Source: an uncultured Oscillospiraceae bacterium
GTDB taxonomy: Bacteria; Bacillota; Clostridia; Oscillospirales; Ruminococcaceae
DNA: 64,000 nucleotides
NCBI GenBank assembly: GCA_910588145.1
Contig: CAJUPO010000005.1
Span: forward strand, 75,508 to 139,507
Direction of reading: 5' to 3'
The notes under the pieces were generated by a model. The model did not search any database and was not told where the DNA came from. It saw nothing but the letters and a program-made list of their open reading frames with translations. A program made the position numbers and the translations under genes. The number at the start of each line of letters is the position of its first letter. Position 1 is the first letter of the stretch. This document shows positions 43,593 through 51,253 of the stretch, piece by piece.

Positions 43593-44534
43593 TTATCTTT
43601 GAGTTCTTACAGGATTATTGAGAAAATCCTGGTAGGAAAGGCGGATTCCCTCATCAAGTTCTGTTTTATATTTCCAACCTAATCCTTCAAGCTTTGATAC
43701 GTCAAGAAGCTTTCGGGGAGTGCCGTCAGGCTTTGAGGAATCCCATTTTATTTCTCCCTGATAGCCAATTACTTCAGCTACCTTTTCGGTAAGTTCTCTT
43801 ATGGAAAGTTCTTTACCAGTACCTATGTTTACAGTTTCGTTTCCAGAATAATTATTCATTAAATAAACGCAGGCATCAGCCAAATCATCTACATAGAGAA
43901 ATTCACGAAGGGGAGTTCCTGTACCCCAGCATTCTACGAAAGGAAGATTATTTTCTTTAGCTTCATGAAAACGTCTTATAAGTGCAGGAAGTACATGACT
44001 GTTAACCGGATGATAATTGTCATTCGGTCCATAAAGATTTGTAGGCATTACAGAAATATAGTCAGTTCCGTATTGTCTGTTCAAATATTCACAGTATTTC
44101 AGACCTGAAATTTTTGAAAGTGCATATGCTTCATTTGTCTGTTCAAGAGAAGATGTCAGCAGACAGCTTTCAGGCATTGGCTGAGGAGCCATTTTAGGAT
44201 AAATACATGAAGAACCTAAAAACAGTAATTTTTTACATCCATTTTCCCATGCTGAATGAATGACATTCATTTCAAGAGTCATATTTTCATACATAAAATC
44301 AGCAGGGAAGTTGGAGTTAGCCATTATACCTCCTACTTTAGCGGCAGCCAAGAAAACATAATCAGGCTTTTCAGATTTAAAAAATTCATTTACATCGTTC
44401 TGACTGCAAAGATTAAGTTCCTGCCTTGTTCTGGTAATAATATTATTATAGCCATTTTTTTCGAGTATTCTAACTATTGCAGAACCAACCATGCCTTTAT
44501 GTCCGGCAACATATATCTTAGAATTTTTATCCAT
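43593..44534 (-). CDS. fcl: GDP-L-fucose synthase (WcaG/Fcl)
   Basis: This short-chain dehydrogenase epimerises and reduces GDP-4-keto-6-deoxymannose to GDP-L-fucose with NADPH. The 313-residue protein has the Rossmann start IYVAGHKGMVGSAIVR, FLAAAKVGGI, LFLGSSCIYPKMAPQPM with the catalytic Ser-Cys, YALSKISGLKYCE (Tyr and Lys) and PTNLYGPNDNY. Its start overlaps the gmd stop by one base. Together with gmd and manC it completes GDP-fucose from mannose-1-phosphate. Confidence 0.96.
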   Translation of the reverse strand: MDKNSKIYVAGHKGMVGSAIVRILEKNGYNNIITRTRQELNLCSQNDVNEFFKSEKPDYVFLAAAKVGGIMANSNFPADFMYENMTLEMNVIHSAWENGCKKLLFLGSSCIYPKMAPQPMPESCLLTSSLEQTNEAYALSKISGLKYCEYLNRQYGTDYISVMPTNLYGPNDNYHPVNSHVLPALIRRFHEAKENNLPFVECWGTGTPLREFLYVDDLADACVYLMNNYSGNETVNIGTGKELSIRELTEKVAEVIGYQGEIKWDSSKPDGTPRKLLDVSKLEGLGWKYKTELDEGIRLSYQDFLNNPVRTQR

Positions 44535-45589
44535 TATTTTTCGCCTCCGTTTTTAAGCAGAGCTTCATGCTTGGCAAGTTCAAGATCATGTTTAACCATT
44601 ATATTAATTAGTTCTTCATAGCTTGTTTTCTGAGGATTCCAGCCAAGAACAGTCTTAGCCTTTGTAGGATCACCCCAAAGGTTATCAACGTCAGTCGGTC
44701 TGAACCATTCTTTATTAACTTCAACAAGTACTTTTCCGGTTTCGGTATCAATACCTTTTTCATCGATACCTTTTCCTTCCCATTTCAGATTTATTCCAAC
44801 AGCCTTAAATGCCTTTTCAGTGAAATCACGTACGGTATGCTGTTCACCAGTTGCAATAACAAAATCTTCAGGTTCATCCTGCTGAAGTATCAGCCACATA
44901 CATTCAACGTAGTCTTTAGCATAACCCCAGTCACGGAGAGAATCCATGTTGCCAAGCTGAAGCTTATCCTGAAGTCCGCAGGCGATTCTTGCAGCTGCAA
45001 GTGAAATTTTTCTGGTAACAAAGTTTTCGCCTCTTCTTTCAGATTCATGGTTAAAAAGAATGCCGTTTGCAGCAAACATTCCATAAGCTTCACGATATTC
45101 CTTAACCATCCAGAATCCGTATTGCTTTGCTATTGCGTATGGGCTGTATGGGTGAAATGGCGTAGTTTCCTTTTGAGGTACTTCCTCTACTTTACCGAAA
45201 AGCTCTGAGGTAGACGCCTGATAAACCTTTGTTTTCTTTGTAAGACCGAGTATTCTTACAGCTTCAAGGATTCTCAGTACTCCTATAGCGTCAACGTCAC
45301 CGGAATATTCAGGAACATCAAAGGATACCTGAACATGTGACTGCGCAGCAAGATTGTAAATTTCATCCGGCTGTACAATATTGATTATTCTGATTAGTGA
45401 TGATGAATCAGATAGATCACCGTCATGAAGAGTAATAGAGTTTGATGCAATTAAGTGATCTATTCTGGATGTATTTGAAATAGAAGCACGTCTAGTGATT
45501 CCGTGAACTTCATATCCTTTTTCAAGTAAAAATTCTGCTAAATATGAACCGTCCTGACCAGTTATACCTGTTATTAGCGCTTTTTTCAT
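44534..45589 (-). CDS. gmd: GDP-mannose 4,6-dehydratase Gmd
   Basis: Gmd converts GDP-mannose to GDP-4-keto-6-deoxy-D-mannose. ATG 45589 (MKKALITGITGQDGSYLAEF) follows a strong CGGAGG; the frame runs further upstream without ribosome site. The 351-residue protein has GITGQDGSYLAEFLLEKGYE, QPDEIYNLAAQSHVQVSF, YQASTSELFGKVEEVPQ and the catalytic YAIAKQYGFWMVKEYREAYG. The NHESERRGENFVTRKI run is diagnostic of Gmd. It is the first gene of the leftward operon and is divergent from an AraC-type regulator. Confidence 0.96.
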   Translation of the reverse strand: MKKALITGITGQDGSYLAEFLLEKGYEVHGITRRASISNTSRIDHLIASNSITLHDGDLSDSSSLIRIINIVQPDEIYNLAAQSHVQVSFDVPEYSGDVDAIGVLRILEAVRILGLTKKTKVYQASTSELFGKVEEVPQKETTPFHPYSPYAIAKQYGFWMVKEYREAYGMFAANGILFNHESERRGENFVTRKISLAAARIACGLQDKLQLGNMDSLRDWGYAKDYVECMWLILQQDEPEDFVIATGEQHTVRDFTEKAFKAVGINLKWEGKGIDEKGIDTETGKVLVEVNKEWFRPTDVDNLWGDPTKAKTVLGWNPQKTSYEELINIMVKHDLELAKHEALLKNGGEK

Positions 45590-45695
45590 ATTTACCTCCG
45601 TTTTTTCGAATAAATTTGATCTTTTGTGACTTTTATATTTTAATTTATAAAAATGCATTTTACAAGTAATAATATTGATATAAAGTAGCATAATA

Positions 45696-45724
45696 TTGAC
45701 TTGTAGCATTAAGTGATGTATAAT
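45696..45724 (+). promoter_or_regulatory. Sigma-A promoter of the AraC-type regulator
   Basis: TTGACT (45696-45701), 17-base spacer, TATAAT (45719-45724), 35 bases before the start codon. The 169-base region shared with the divergent gmd operon contains no equally clear leftward promoter, which would fit activator-dependent transcription of gmd. Confidence 0.7.
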
Positions 45725-45758
45725 AATATAAAATAAGTATTTTAAGGATTAAATTTTT

Positions 45759-46619
45759 ATGAAAAATTCTATGTATCCTAATGAAATTGAGAAATCTAAC
45801 CGTATTCTCTATACGCCTGCACCATTTGCAAAATCCAATCTTATATATTTACAGGAAACAGGGGAATTAAAGGCAGGAAAAAATTATATAAGTAAAAGAA
45901 AAAATTTAAGATCCTTTTTGTTTTTTATAGTTATAAACGGAAAAGGGAAAGTAAAATATAAAAATCAGGATTATATTGTAAAACCAGGGCACTGTGTTTT
46001 TCTTAATTGTCTAAATGAATATTCTTATGAATCTTTAGATGATTTATGGGAACTTAAATGGGTTCATTTTTATAGTGATAATATGATAGGCATTTATGAG
46101 GAATTTATTCAAAGAGGCGGAAAAATTAGTTTTTATACAGAAGCTTTTATTGAATACAGTAAGCTTATTGATGATATATACACTATAGCAGTTTCAGACA
46201 TTAATATACGTGAAATGAAGCTTTATGAAAAATTTGTTTCATTGCTATCTTTAATTATGGATGAATGTAACAAGAGTGAATCTGAAGAATCCAATAAAAG
46301 TATTACTAAAGACATGGCTTCAGTAAAAAAATATATTGATGATCATTATAGCGAAAATATTTCACTTGATATACTTGCAGGAATTTTTTTTATTAATAAA
46401 TTTTATCTTACAAGATTATTTAAAAAGCAATATGGTGTTTCGATTATCAATTATTTGATTCAAGTGAGGATTACTCGTGCAAAACAGTTGCTGAGATTTA
46501 CTGATATGTCTATTGAAAATATTAGTTCCGAAATTGGCTTTAATGACAATAATTATTTTTCAAGGACTTTTAAAAATGTAGAAGGAATTTCTCCGCGAGA
46601 ATTTAGAAGCAGGTGGTAA
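45759..46619 (+). CDS. AraC-family transcriptional regulator with N-terminal cupin
   Basis: A 286-residue regulator: an AraC_binding cupin in about residues 30-110 (GKGKVKYKNQDYIVKPGHCVF) and a C-terminal pair of helix-turn-helix motifs (SLDILAGIFFINKFYLTRLF and SIENISSEIGFNDNNYFSRT), ending with GISPREFRSRW. Such proteins usually respond to a sugar and act as activators. Its divergent neighbour is the gmd-fcl-manC-manA operon, so control of that operon is possible, but the ligand and target are not shown by sequence. Confidence 0.93.
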   Translation: MKNSMYPNEIEKSNRILYTPAPFAKSNLIYLQETGELKAGKNYISKRKNLRSFLFFIVINGKGKVKYKNQDYIVKPGHCVFLNCLNEYSYESLDDLWELKWVHFYSDNMIGIYEEFIQRGGKISFYTEAFIEYSKLIDDIYTIAVSDINIREMKLYEKFVSLLSLIMDECNKSESEESNKSITKDMASVKKYIDDHYSENISLDILAGIFFINKFYLTRLFKKQYGVSIINYLIQVRITRAKQLLRFTDMSIENISSEIGFNDNNYFSRTFKNVEGISPREFRSRW

Positions 46620-46624
46620 AAAAA

Positions 46625-46653
46625 TTGCACTGTTTTTTATTTTATGATATAAT
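46625..46653 (+). promoter_or_regulatory. Sigma-A promoter of the tyrosine recombinase
   Basis: TTGCAC (46625-46630), 17-base spacer, TATAAT (46648-46653). Transcription would start near 46660, so the palindrome at 46681-46710 is in the 5' leader. Confidence 0.7.
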
Positions 46654-46680
46654 AGAGGAGCAAAAAAATATAAAATACAT

Positions 46681-46710
46681 TATTGCGCTAAATACAAATT
46701 TAGCGCAATA
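46681..46710. repeat. Perfect 13-bp-arm palindrome in front of the recombinase gene
   Basis: TATTGCGCTAAAT (46681-46693), a four-base centre ACAA and ATTTAGCGCAATA (46698-46710), a perfect inverted repeat 14 bases before the recombinase ATG. It is not followed by a T-run on the plus strand, so it is not a normal terminator. It could be an operator, a leader hairpin hiding the weak AGGAAG ribosome site, or a recombinase binding site. Confidence 0.7.
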
Positions 46711-46724
46711 GGAAGCGGTAAAAA

Positions 46725-47708
46725 ATGATTAATAGAAAAGATTATCCAGATTTTATAAATGACTATTATATGTATGTTACCGTTGCTAAAGGTCGTTCAA
46801 AACGTACAGCTGAGGGTTACCTGATTGATATTAAAGTATTTTTTAGGTATCTGATTTTTATAAAATCTGAAAATGAAACGGAGTTTGATAAAATTCCAAT
46901 TGATAAATTCAGCGTTGAAAGTTTAAAAACAGTCAATTTAAATGTAATTTATGAATATATCTATTTTTTACGTGAAGAACGTGAAAACGGAGCTAAATCT
47001 ATTGCACGAAAAATTTCTTCATTAAAAAGCTTGTTTCGGTATCTTAATAAGCAAGTTTGTTTGATTGATAATGACCCCACAGTTAATTTGGAATTACCGT
47101 CATTAAAAAAATCATTGCCTAAGTATCTTTCCTTGGATGAAAGTATATCTTTACTTGAAACTGTAACAGATAATAAAAATGAATCTGTTCGTGATTATTG
47201 CATAATAACGCTTTTTTTAAATTGTGGAATGCGTTTAAGTGAACTTGTCAATCTTAATATTTCTGATATTGATTTTAAAGAGCAAAAAATGAGATTACTT
47301 GGTAAGGGTAATAAAGAACGAATTATTTATCTTAATTCTGCCTGCATCGAGTCATTAAGAGAGTATATTGATTCCCGTGAAAATTCATATGCAGAACCTG
47401 ACGCTCTTTTTTTAAGCCGTAAAAATACAAGAATAAGTAAAAGAAGAATTGAACAAATAGTCGAGGCATCCTTGAAAAAAGCAGGTCTTTCCGGACGTGG
47501 CTTATCTGTTCATAAGCTTCGTCATACTGCTGCAACGCTTATGTATCAGCATGGAAATGTTGATACCCTTACCCTTAAAGAGATACTCGGACATAAAAGT
47601 ATAGCTACAACTGAAATATATACTCATTTATCAAATGATATTCTAAAAAAAGCAGCGGAGAGTTCTCCGCTGGCAAATATTAAAAAGGATAAAAATAATA
47701 ATAAATAA
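46725..47708 (+). CDS. Tyrosine recombinase, XerC/XerD-like
   Basis: A site-specific tyrosine recombinase of the kind that resolves chromosome dimers at dif. The 327-residue protein has an N-terminal SAM-like core-binding domain (about 5-110) and a catalytic domain with the full residue set: Arg in NCGMRLSELVNL, Lys in LGKGNKERIIYL, His-x-x-Arg in VHKLRHTAATLM, and GHKSIATTEIYTHL with the second His and the nucleophile Tyr. It is somewhat longer than classical XerC/D (about 300). No phage or integron genes are next to it, which favours a housekeeping Xer role over an integrase. It faces the cadA-type ATPase with only five bases between stops. Confidence 0.9.
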   Translation: MINRKDYPDFINDYYMYVTVAKGRSKRTAEGYLIDIKVFFRYLIFIKSENETEFDKIPIDKFSVESLKTVNLNVIYEYIYFLREERENGAKSIARKISSLKSLFRYLNKQVCLIDNDPTVNLELPSLKKSLPKYLSLDESISLLETVTDNKNESVRDYCIITLFLNCGMRLSELVNLNISDIDFKEQKMRLLGKGNKERIIYLNSACIESLREYIDSRENSYAEPDALFLSRKNTRISKRRIEQIVEASLKKAGLSGRGLSVHKLRHTAATLMYQHGNVDTLTLKEILGHKSIATTEIYTHLSNDILKKAAESSPLANIKKDKNNNK

Positions 47709-47713
47709 ATTTA

Positions 47714-49564
47714 TCACTTTTTATTATCAAATTTTAAAGCTCTAATTGCGTTAAGAATTGCAATTACCGATACTCCTACGTCGGCAAATACGGCTGCCCA
47801 CATATTAGTTATACCCAAAGCACCTGTAATCAAAACAAGCATTTTTACTGATAGAGCAAAAATAATATTCTGTTTGACTATTCTTAATGTTTTTTTAGCA
47901 ATATCAATAGCAAGAGGAATCTTAGCAGGATTATCGTCCATTAAAACAATATCTGAAGCTTCAATGGCAGCGTCAGAACCAATTGCACCCATAGATATTC
48001 CAATGTCTGCTCTTGTCAGGACAGGGGCGTCATTAATACCATCTCCTACAAAAACCAGTTTTCTGTCTTCTTTTTTGTTTTCGATTAATTCTTCTACCTT
48101 TTCAACTTTATTTTGAGGCAATAAATCAGTATATACAACGTCAATTTTAAGCTTTTTGGCTGTCTGTACTCCTACTTTATTGGTATCACCGGTCAGCATA
48201 ACTGTTCTAATATTATTTTTCTTGATAAGTTCTATTGCTTTTTCGGATTCTGGTTTTATTTCATCTGAAATTATTATATGACCGGCATACTCATTATTTA
48301 CAGATACATGAACTATAGTGCCGGCATGATGACACGGATGCCATTTGACTCCAATGTCATCCATAAGCTTATTATTTCCCGCGCAAACAAGATTTCCGTC
48401 GATACAACACTTTACCCCATGTCCTGAAATTTCATTATAGTTGGAAACTCTGCTTTTATCAATTTCTATTTTATATAGTTCTTTAATTGATTGGGAAATT
48501 GGATGATCAGAATAACTTTCAGCCATAGCGGCAAATTCAATAAGCTGATTTTCTGATACAGATTCAGGATGAACAGCAGTAACCTTAAATACCCCTTTAG
48601 TAAGGGTTCCAGTTTTATCAAAGACCATGATATCTGTTTTCGTAAGGGCTTCAATGTAATTACTTCCTTTAATAAGAATACCGTTTTTTGATGCGCAACC
48701 TATTCCTCCGAAAAAGCTTAACGGTACAGAAATAACAAGCGCACATGGACAAGATATAACTAAGAATGTCAGTGCACGATGCATCCAGTTAACCCATCCT
48801 TCCCCTGTTATTGCCGGGGGAATAACAGCAAGCAATACTGCGCCTATAACAACGCATGGCGTATAATATTTAGCAAATTTGGTAATAAAATTTTCAGAAC
48901 GGGATTTTTTTTCACTGGAATTTTCTACAAGTTCCAGTATTTTTGAAACTGTTGAGTTTTCAAATTCTTTAGTAACTTTAACATATATCAATCCATTCAA
49001 ATTTACACAACCGCTAATTACATCATCACCAGCTGAAACCTCTCTGGGAACTGACTCGCCAGTAAGAGCCGAAGTATTAATGGTTGAGTTTCCATTTATT
49101 ACTATACCATCTAAAGGAATTTTTTCGCCTGGTTTTATTATTATTATATCCCCGGGCATAATTTCTTCCGGAGCTTTTTGAATAAGCTTTCCGTCAACTT
49201 CAATATTAGCATAATCTGGTCTTATATCCATGAGTGAAGAAATGGATTTTCTTGAACGTCCGACTGCATAACCCTGAAACAATTCACCTATCTGATAAAA
49301 AAGCATTACAGCGCTGCCTTCTTTATATTCTCCGGTAACAAAAGCTCCTATTGTTGCAAGTGACATAAGAAAATTTTCATCAAAAATCTGTCCGTGAAGG
49401 ATATTTCTAACTGCTTTAAATATTACATCCCAACCGATTATTATAAAAGGAATCAGATTTATTAATAAATTCCATTTTCCATTTAAAGGTATAAATGAAA
49501 TAGTAATAAGCAATATCAAACTAATTAAAATTCTTATTAGAATTTTTTTTTGCTTTTTGTTCAT
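47714..49564 (-). CDS. cadA: Zn2+/Cd2+/Pb2+-translocating P1B-type ATPase without its own HMA domain
   Basis: An efflux pump for soft divalent metals in the cytoplasmic membrane. The 616-residue protein has the P1B markers: TGES phosphatase loop (ALTGESVP), FLVISCPCALVISVP with the metal-binding CPC, the phosphorylation site VFDKTGTLTKG, SYSDHPISQS with the HP motif, MLTGDTN and VGDGINDAPVLTRAD. The N-terminal metal-binding domain usual for CadA/ZntA is missing: the protein starts close to its first membrane helices. That domain is encoded separately by the gene just upstream. There is no frameshift; both have their own starts. Zn/Cd specificity is inferred from the CPC motif plus the CadC-like sensor. 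Confidence 0.93.
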   Translation of the reverse strand: MNKKQKKILIRILISLILLITISFIPLNGKWNLLINLIPFIIIGWDVIFKAVRNILHGQIFDENFLMSLATIGAFVTGEYKEGSAVMLFYQIGELFQGYAVGRSRKSISSLMDIRPDYANIEVDGKLIQKAPEEIMPGDIIIIKPGEKIPLDGIVINGNSTINTSALTGESVPREVSAGDDVISGCVNLNGLIYVKVTKEFENSTVSKILELVENSSEKKSRSENFITKFAKYYTPCVVIGAVLLAVIPPAITGEGWVNWMHRALTFLVISCPCALVISVPLSFFGGIGCASKNGILIKGSNYIEALTKTDIMVFDKTGTLTKGVFKVTAVHPESVSENQLIEFAAMAESYSDHPISQSIKELYKIEIDKSRVSNYNEISGHGVKCCIDGNLVCAGNNKLMDDIGVKWHPCHHAGTIVHVSVNNEYAGHIIISDEIKPESEKAIELIKKNNIRTVMLTGDTNKVGVQTAKKLKIDVVYTDLLPQNKVEKVEELIENKKEDRKLVFVGDGINDAPVLTRADIGISMGAIGSDAAIEASDIVLMDDNPAKIPLAIDIAKKTLRIVKQNIIFALSVKMLVLITGALGITNMWAAVFADVGVSVIAILNAIRALKFDNKK

Positions 49565-49572
49565 AAATCACC

Positions 49573-49791
49573 TCAAAATATTACTTTACAGTCAGGTTCA
49601 ACCTTTTTACAAGCTTTTACTGCTTTTTTTATTATTTCATCCATTTTTGTTTCATCAGCTTCAAGCGTCATTTTTTGCGCAATAAAGCTTATGGAAACAT
49701 TTTCTACTCCTTCAATTTTAGAAATTGCATTTTCCATTTTTGATGCACAATTAGCGCAGTCAAGATCCACCATTTTCAATACTTTTTTCAT
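49573..49791 (-). CDS. Stand-alone heavy-metal-associated (HMA) domain protein
   Basis: A 72-residue ferredoxin-like metal chaperone, MKKVLKMVDLDCANCASKME at the start, with the metal-binding DCANC motif. An Asp before the first Cys is typical of the Zn/Cd/Pb HMA domains of CadA and ZntA, not of copper chaperones (MxCxxC). It lies between the sensor and the ATPase, eight bases before the pump gene, so it most likely delivers metal to the pump that lacks this domain. AGGAGG precedes the start. Confidence 0.92.
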   Translation of the reverse strand: MKKVLKMVDLDCANCASKMENAISKIEGVENVSISFIAQKMTLEADETKMDEIIKKAVKACKKVEPDCKVIF

Positions 49792-49809
49792 AATAGCCTC
49801 CTAATAAAT

Positions 49810-50163
49810 TTACTCGCTTATATGTTCCATTCCCTGATTGATGATACTATATACATGGTCATCAGCCAACGAATAAAAAACATTCTTTCCTTCTTTACGG
49901 CATTTAACCAGTTTATTTGTTTTCAGTAGCCTTAACTGATGGGAAACAGCAGTTTGACTTACATTAAGAAGCTGTGCCATATCACAAACACATAACTCCG
50001 TATTAAAAAGTGAATATAAAATTTTAATTCTTGTAGAATCACCAAAAATTTTAAAAAGCTCAGCTAAATCGTATAATTCTTCTTCCGCAGGCAAACTTTC
50101 TTTAACGCTTTTTACAACATCCTGATGAATACATAAATACTCGCATTTTTCTGCATTTTCCAT
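49810..50163 (-). CDS. ArsR/SmtB-family metal sensor, CadC-like
   Basis: A 117-residue winged-helix repressor that releases DNA when it binds Zn2+ or Cd2+. The recognition helix region NVSQTAVSHQLRLLK is clear. Candidate ligands for an alpha-3N (CadC-type) site are the N-terminal CEYLCIHQD and ELCVCD; an alpha-5 (zinc) site is suggested by DDHVYSIINQGMEH. Both sites are present in CadC proteins. It is first in its operon with the HMA protein and the P-type ATPase, and an operator-like dyad lies over its promoter. Confidence 0.93.
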   Translation of the reverse strand: MENAEKCEYLCIHQDVVKSVKESLPAEEELYDLAELFKIFGDSTRIKILYSLFNTELCVCDMAQLLNVSQTAVSHQLRLLKTNKLVKCRKEGKNVFYSLADDHVYSIINQGMEHISE

Positions 50164-50179
50164 AATTCAATATCCTTTC

Positions 50180-50226
50180 ATATGTTTATCTGTTCATATA
50201 TTAACATATAAATATAAAAATGTCAA
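50180..50226 (-). promoter_or_regulatory. Promoter and ArsR-type operator of the metal efflux operon
   Basis: On the minus strand TTGACA (plus 50221-50226), 17-base spacer, TAATAT (plus 50198-50203). A 9-2-9 imperfect dyad, ATATGTTTA-TC-TGTTCATAT (plus 50180-50199), overlaps the -10 end; its TGTTCATAT half resembles known SmtB/CadC operators (TGAACA half-sites). Repression by the neighbouring sensor is inferred. Confidence 0.7.
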
Positions 50227-50240
50227 GTACTTATTAAATA

Positions 50241-50268
50241 AAAAAGCAGACTTAAATGTCTGCTTTTT
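50241..50268 (-). terminator. Terminator after prmA
   Basis: AAAAAGCAGAC (50241-50251), loop TTAAAT and GTCTGCTTTTT (50258-50268): an 11-bp stem with T-runs on both strands. On the minus strand it starts one base after the prmA stop and isolates prmA from the metal efflux promoter. Confidence 0.85.
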
Positions 50269-51237
50269 TTATATTTCTTTAAATTTTACTGCTGCCCATC
50301 CTTCACTTTCGGCAATTTCTATAATCTCAAATCCAGCTGAAAGGATTTCACTGACAACTTCGTCTTTTCTTTCAATAATGATTCCAGAAATTATTAATAT
50401 ACCGTTTTTACGAATAAATGTTTTGAATAAATTTTTCATGGCTATAAGGACATCTGCAACAATATTTGCTGTAATCAAATCGTAACCAGAACCAATATTT
50501 TCTGTTAATTCCTTATTTGAAATCACATCACCGCAGTAAACCTTATACTTTTCATTAGATATGTTATTTTTCTCAGCATTTTCCCTTGCAATGGATACTG
50601 CATTCTCTTCTATATCAACTGCTGTTGCTGAGTCAGCTCCAAGAAGCATGGCTCCGATTGAAAGAATACCGCTTCCGCAGCCGAGGTCTAGTACTTTGTC
50701 ATTTGGATTAAGGGATTTTTCCATAAGTTCCAGACATAGCTTAGTTGTATTGTGCTGTCCTGTTCCAAAACTGGATGCCGGATCAATTTCAAGGGTAATT
50801 CTGTCATCTTCGTTATCATAACTTTCCCATGAAGGTTTAATAAGAAGCTTTTTTCCAATTTTAAGAGGTTTGAAATACTGCTTCCAATTATTAGCCCAAT
50901 CTTCTTCCTTAACTTGAAGGGATTCAATTTCTAATCTTCCGAATGTATTATTTATGTCATTCTCTTTCATATTTTTCAGAAGAGCTTTAATTGCAATTAA
51001 TGTTTCGGCTCCTTGAGAATTATCAGGAATATAAACTGTAACAGATGTTTCGCAGTTTTTGAGTCCCATTAAATCATCATCAATATAATCCCATTTGCCA
51101 TCCTTATTCTGAAGAAATTCATTAAAATCATTTGAATCCTTGATGGAAAAACCTTTTATTCCAAGATCCATAAGTGACGCACATAAAATATCTACTCCCT
51201 CAGTTGCAGTATAAATTTCAATTTCTGTCCAGTTCAT
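50269..51237 (-). CDS. prmA: Ribosomal protein L11 methyltransferase PrmA
   Basis: PrmA methylates ribosomal protein L11 with SAM. The 322-residue protein has an N-terminal substrate-recognition domain, the family marker DWANNWKQYFKPLKIGKKL, LEIDPASSFGTGQHNTTKLC, the SAM loop VLDLGCGSGILSIGAMLLGA and ITANIVADVLIAM. Length is typical. It lies 16 bases downstream of the dockerin protein gene with no terminator between them, so the two may share a transcript, an odd combination. Confidence 0.95.
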   Translation of the reverse strand: MNWTEIEIYTATEGVDILCASLMDLGIKGFSIKDSNDFNEFLQNKDGKWDYIDDDLMGLKNCETSVTVYIPDNSQGAETLIAIKALLKNMKENDINNTFGRLEIESLQVKEEDWANNWKQYFKPLKIGKKLLIKPSWESYDNEDDRITLEIDPASSFGTGQHNTTKLCLELMEKSLNPNDKVLDLGCGSGILSIGAMLLGADSATAVDIEENAVSIARENAEKNNISNEKYKVYCGDVISNKELTENIGSGYDLITANIVADVLIAMKNLFKTFIRKNGILIISGIIIERKDEVVSEILSAGFEIIEIAESEGWAAVKFKEI

Positions 51238-51253
51238 TAAAAACCATCCTTAT

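Noticed and set aside
45590..45709. N-terminal extension of Gmd
   Set aside because: The residues are unlike any Gmd and contain the untranslated leader; ATG 45589 follows CGGAGG and begins the Rossmann fold.
46725..47708. Tyrosine recombinase as evidence of a prophage or integrative element
   Set aside because: No phage, plasmid, relaxase or cargo genes are nearby, no tRNA target is present, and flanking genes are ordinary chromosomal ones.
47714..49791. Suspected frameshift splitting a full-length CadA into HMA and ATPase parts
   Set aside because: Both parts have their own start codon and a stop between them, with eight intergenic bases; the layout fits two real genes.
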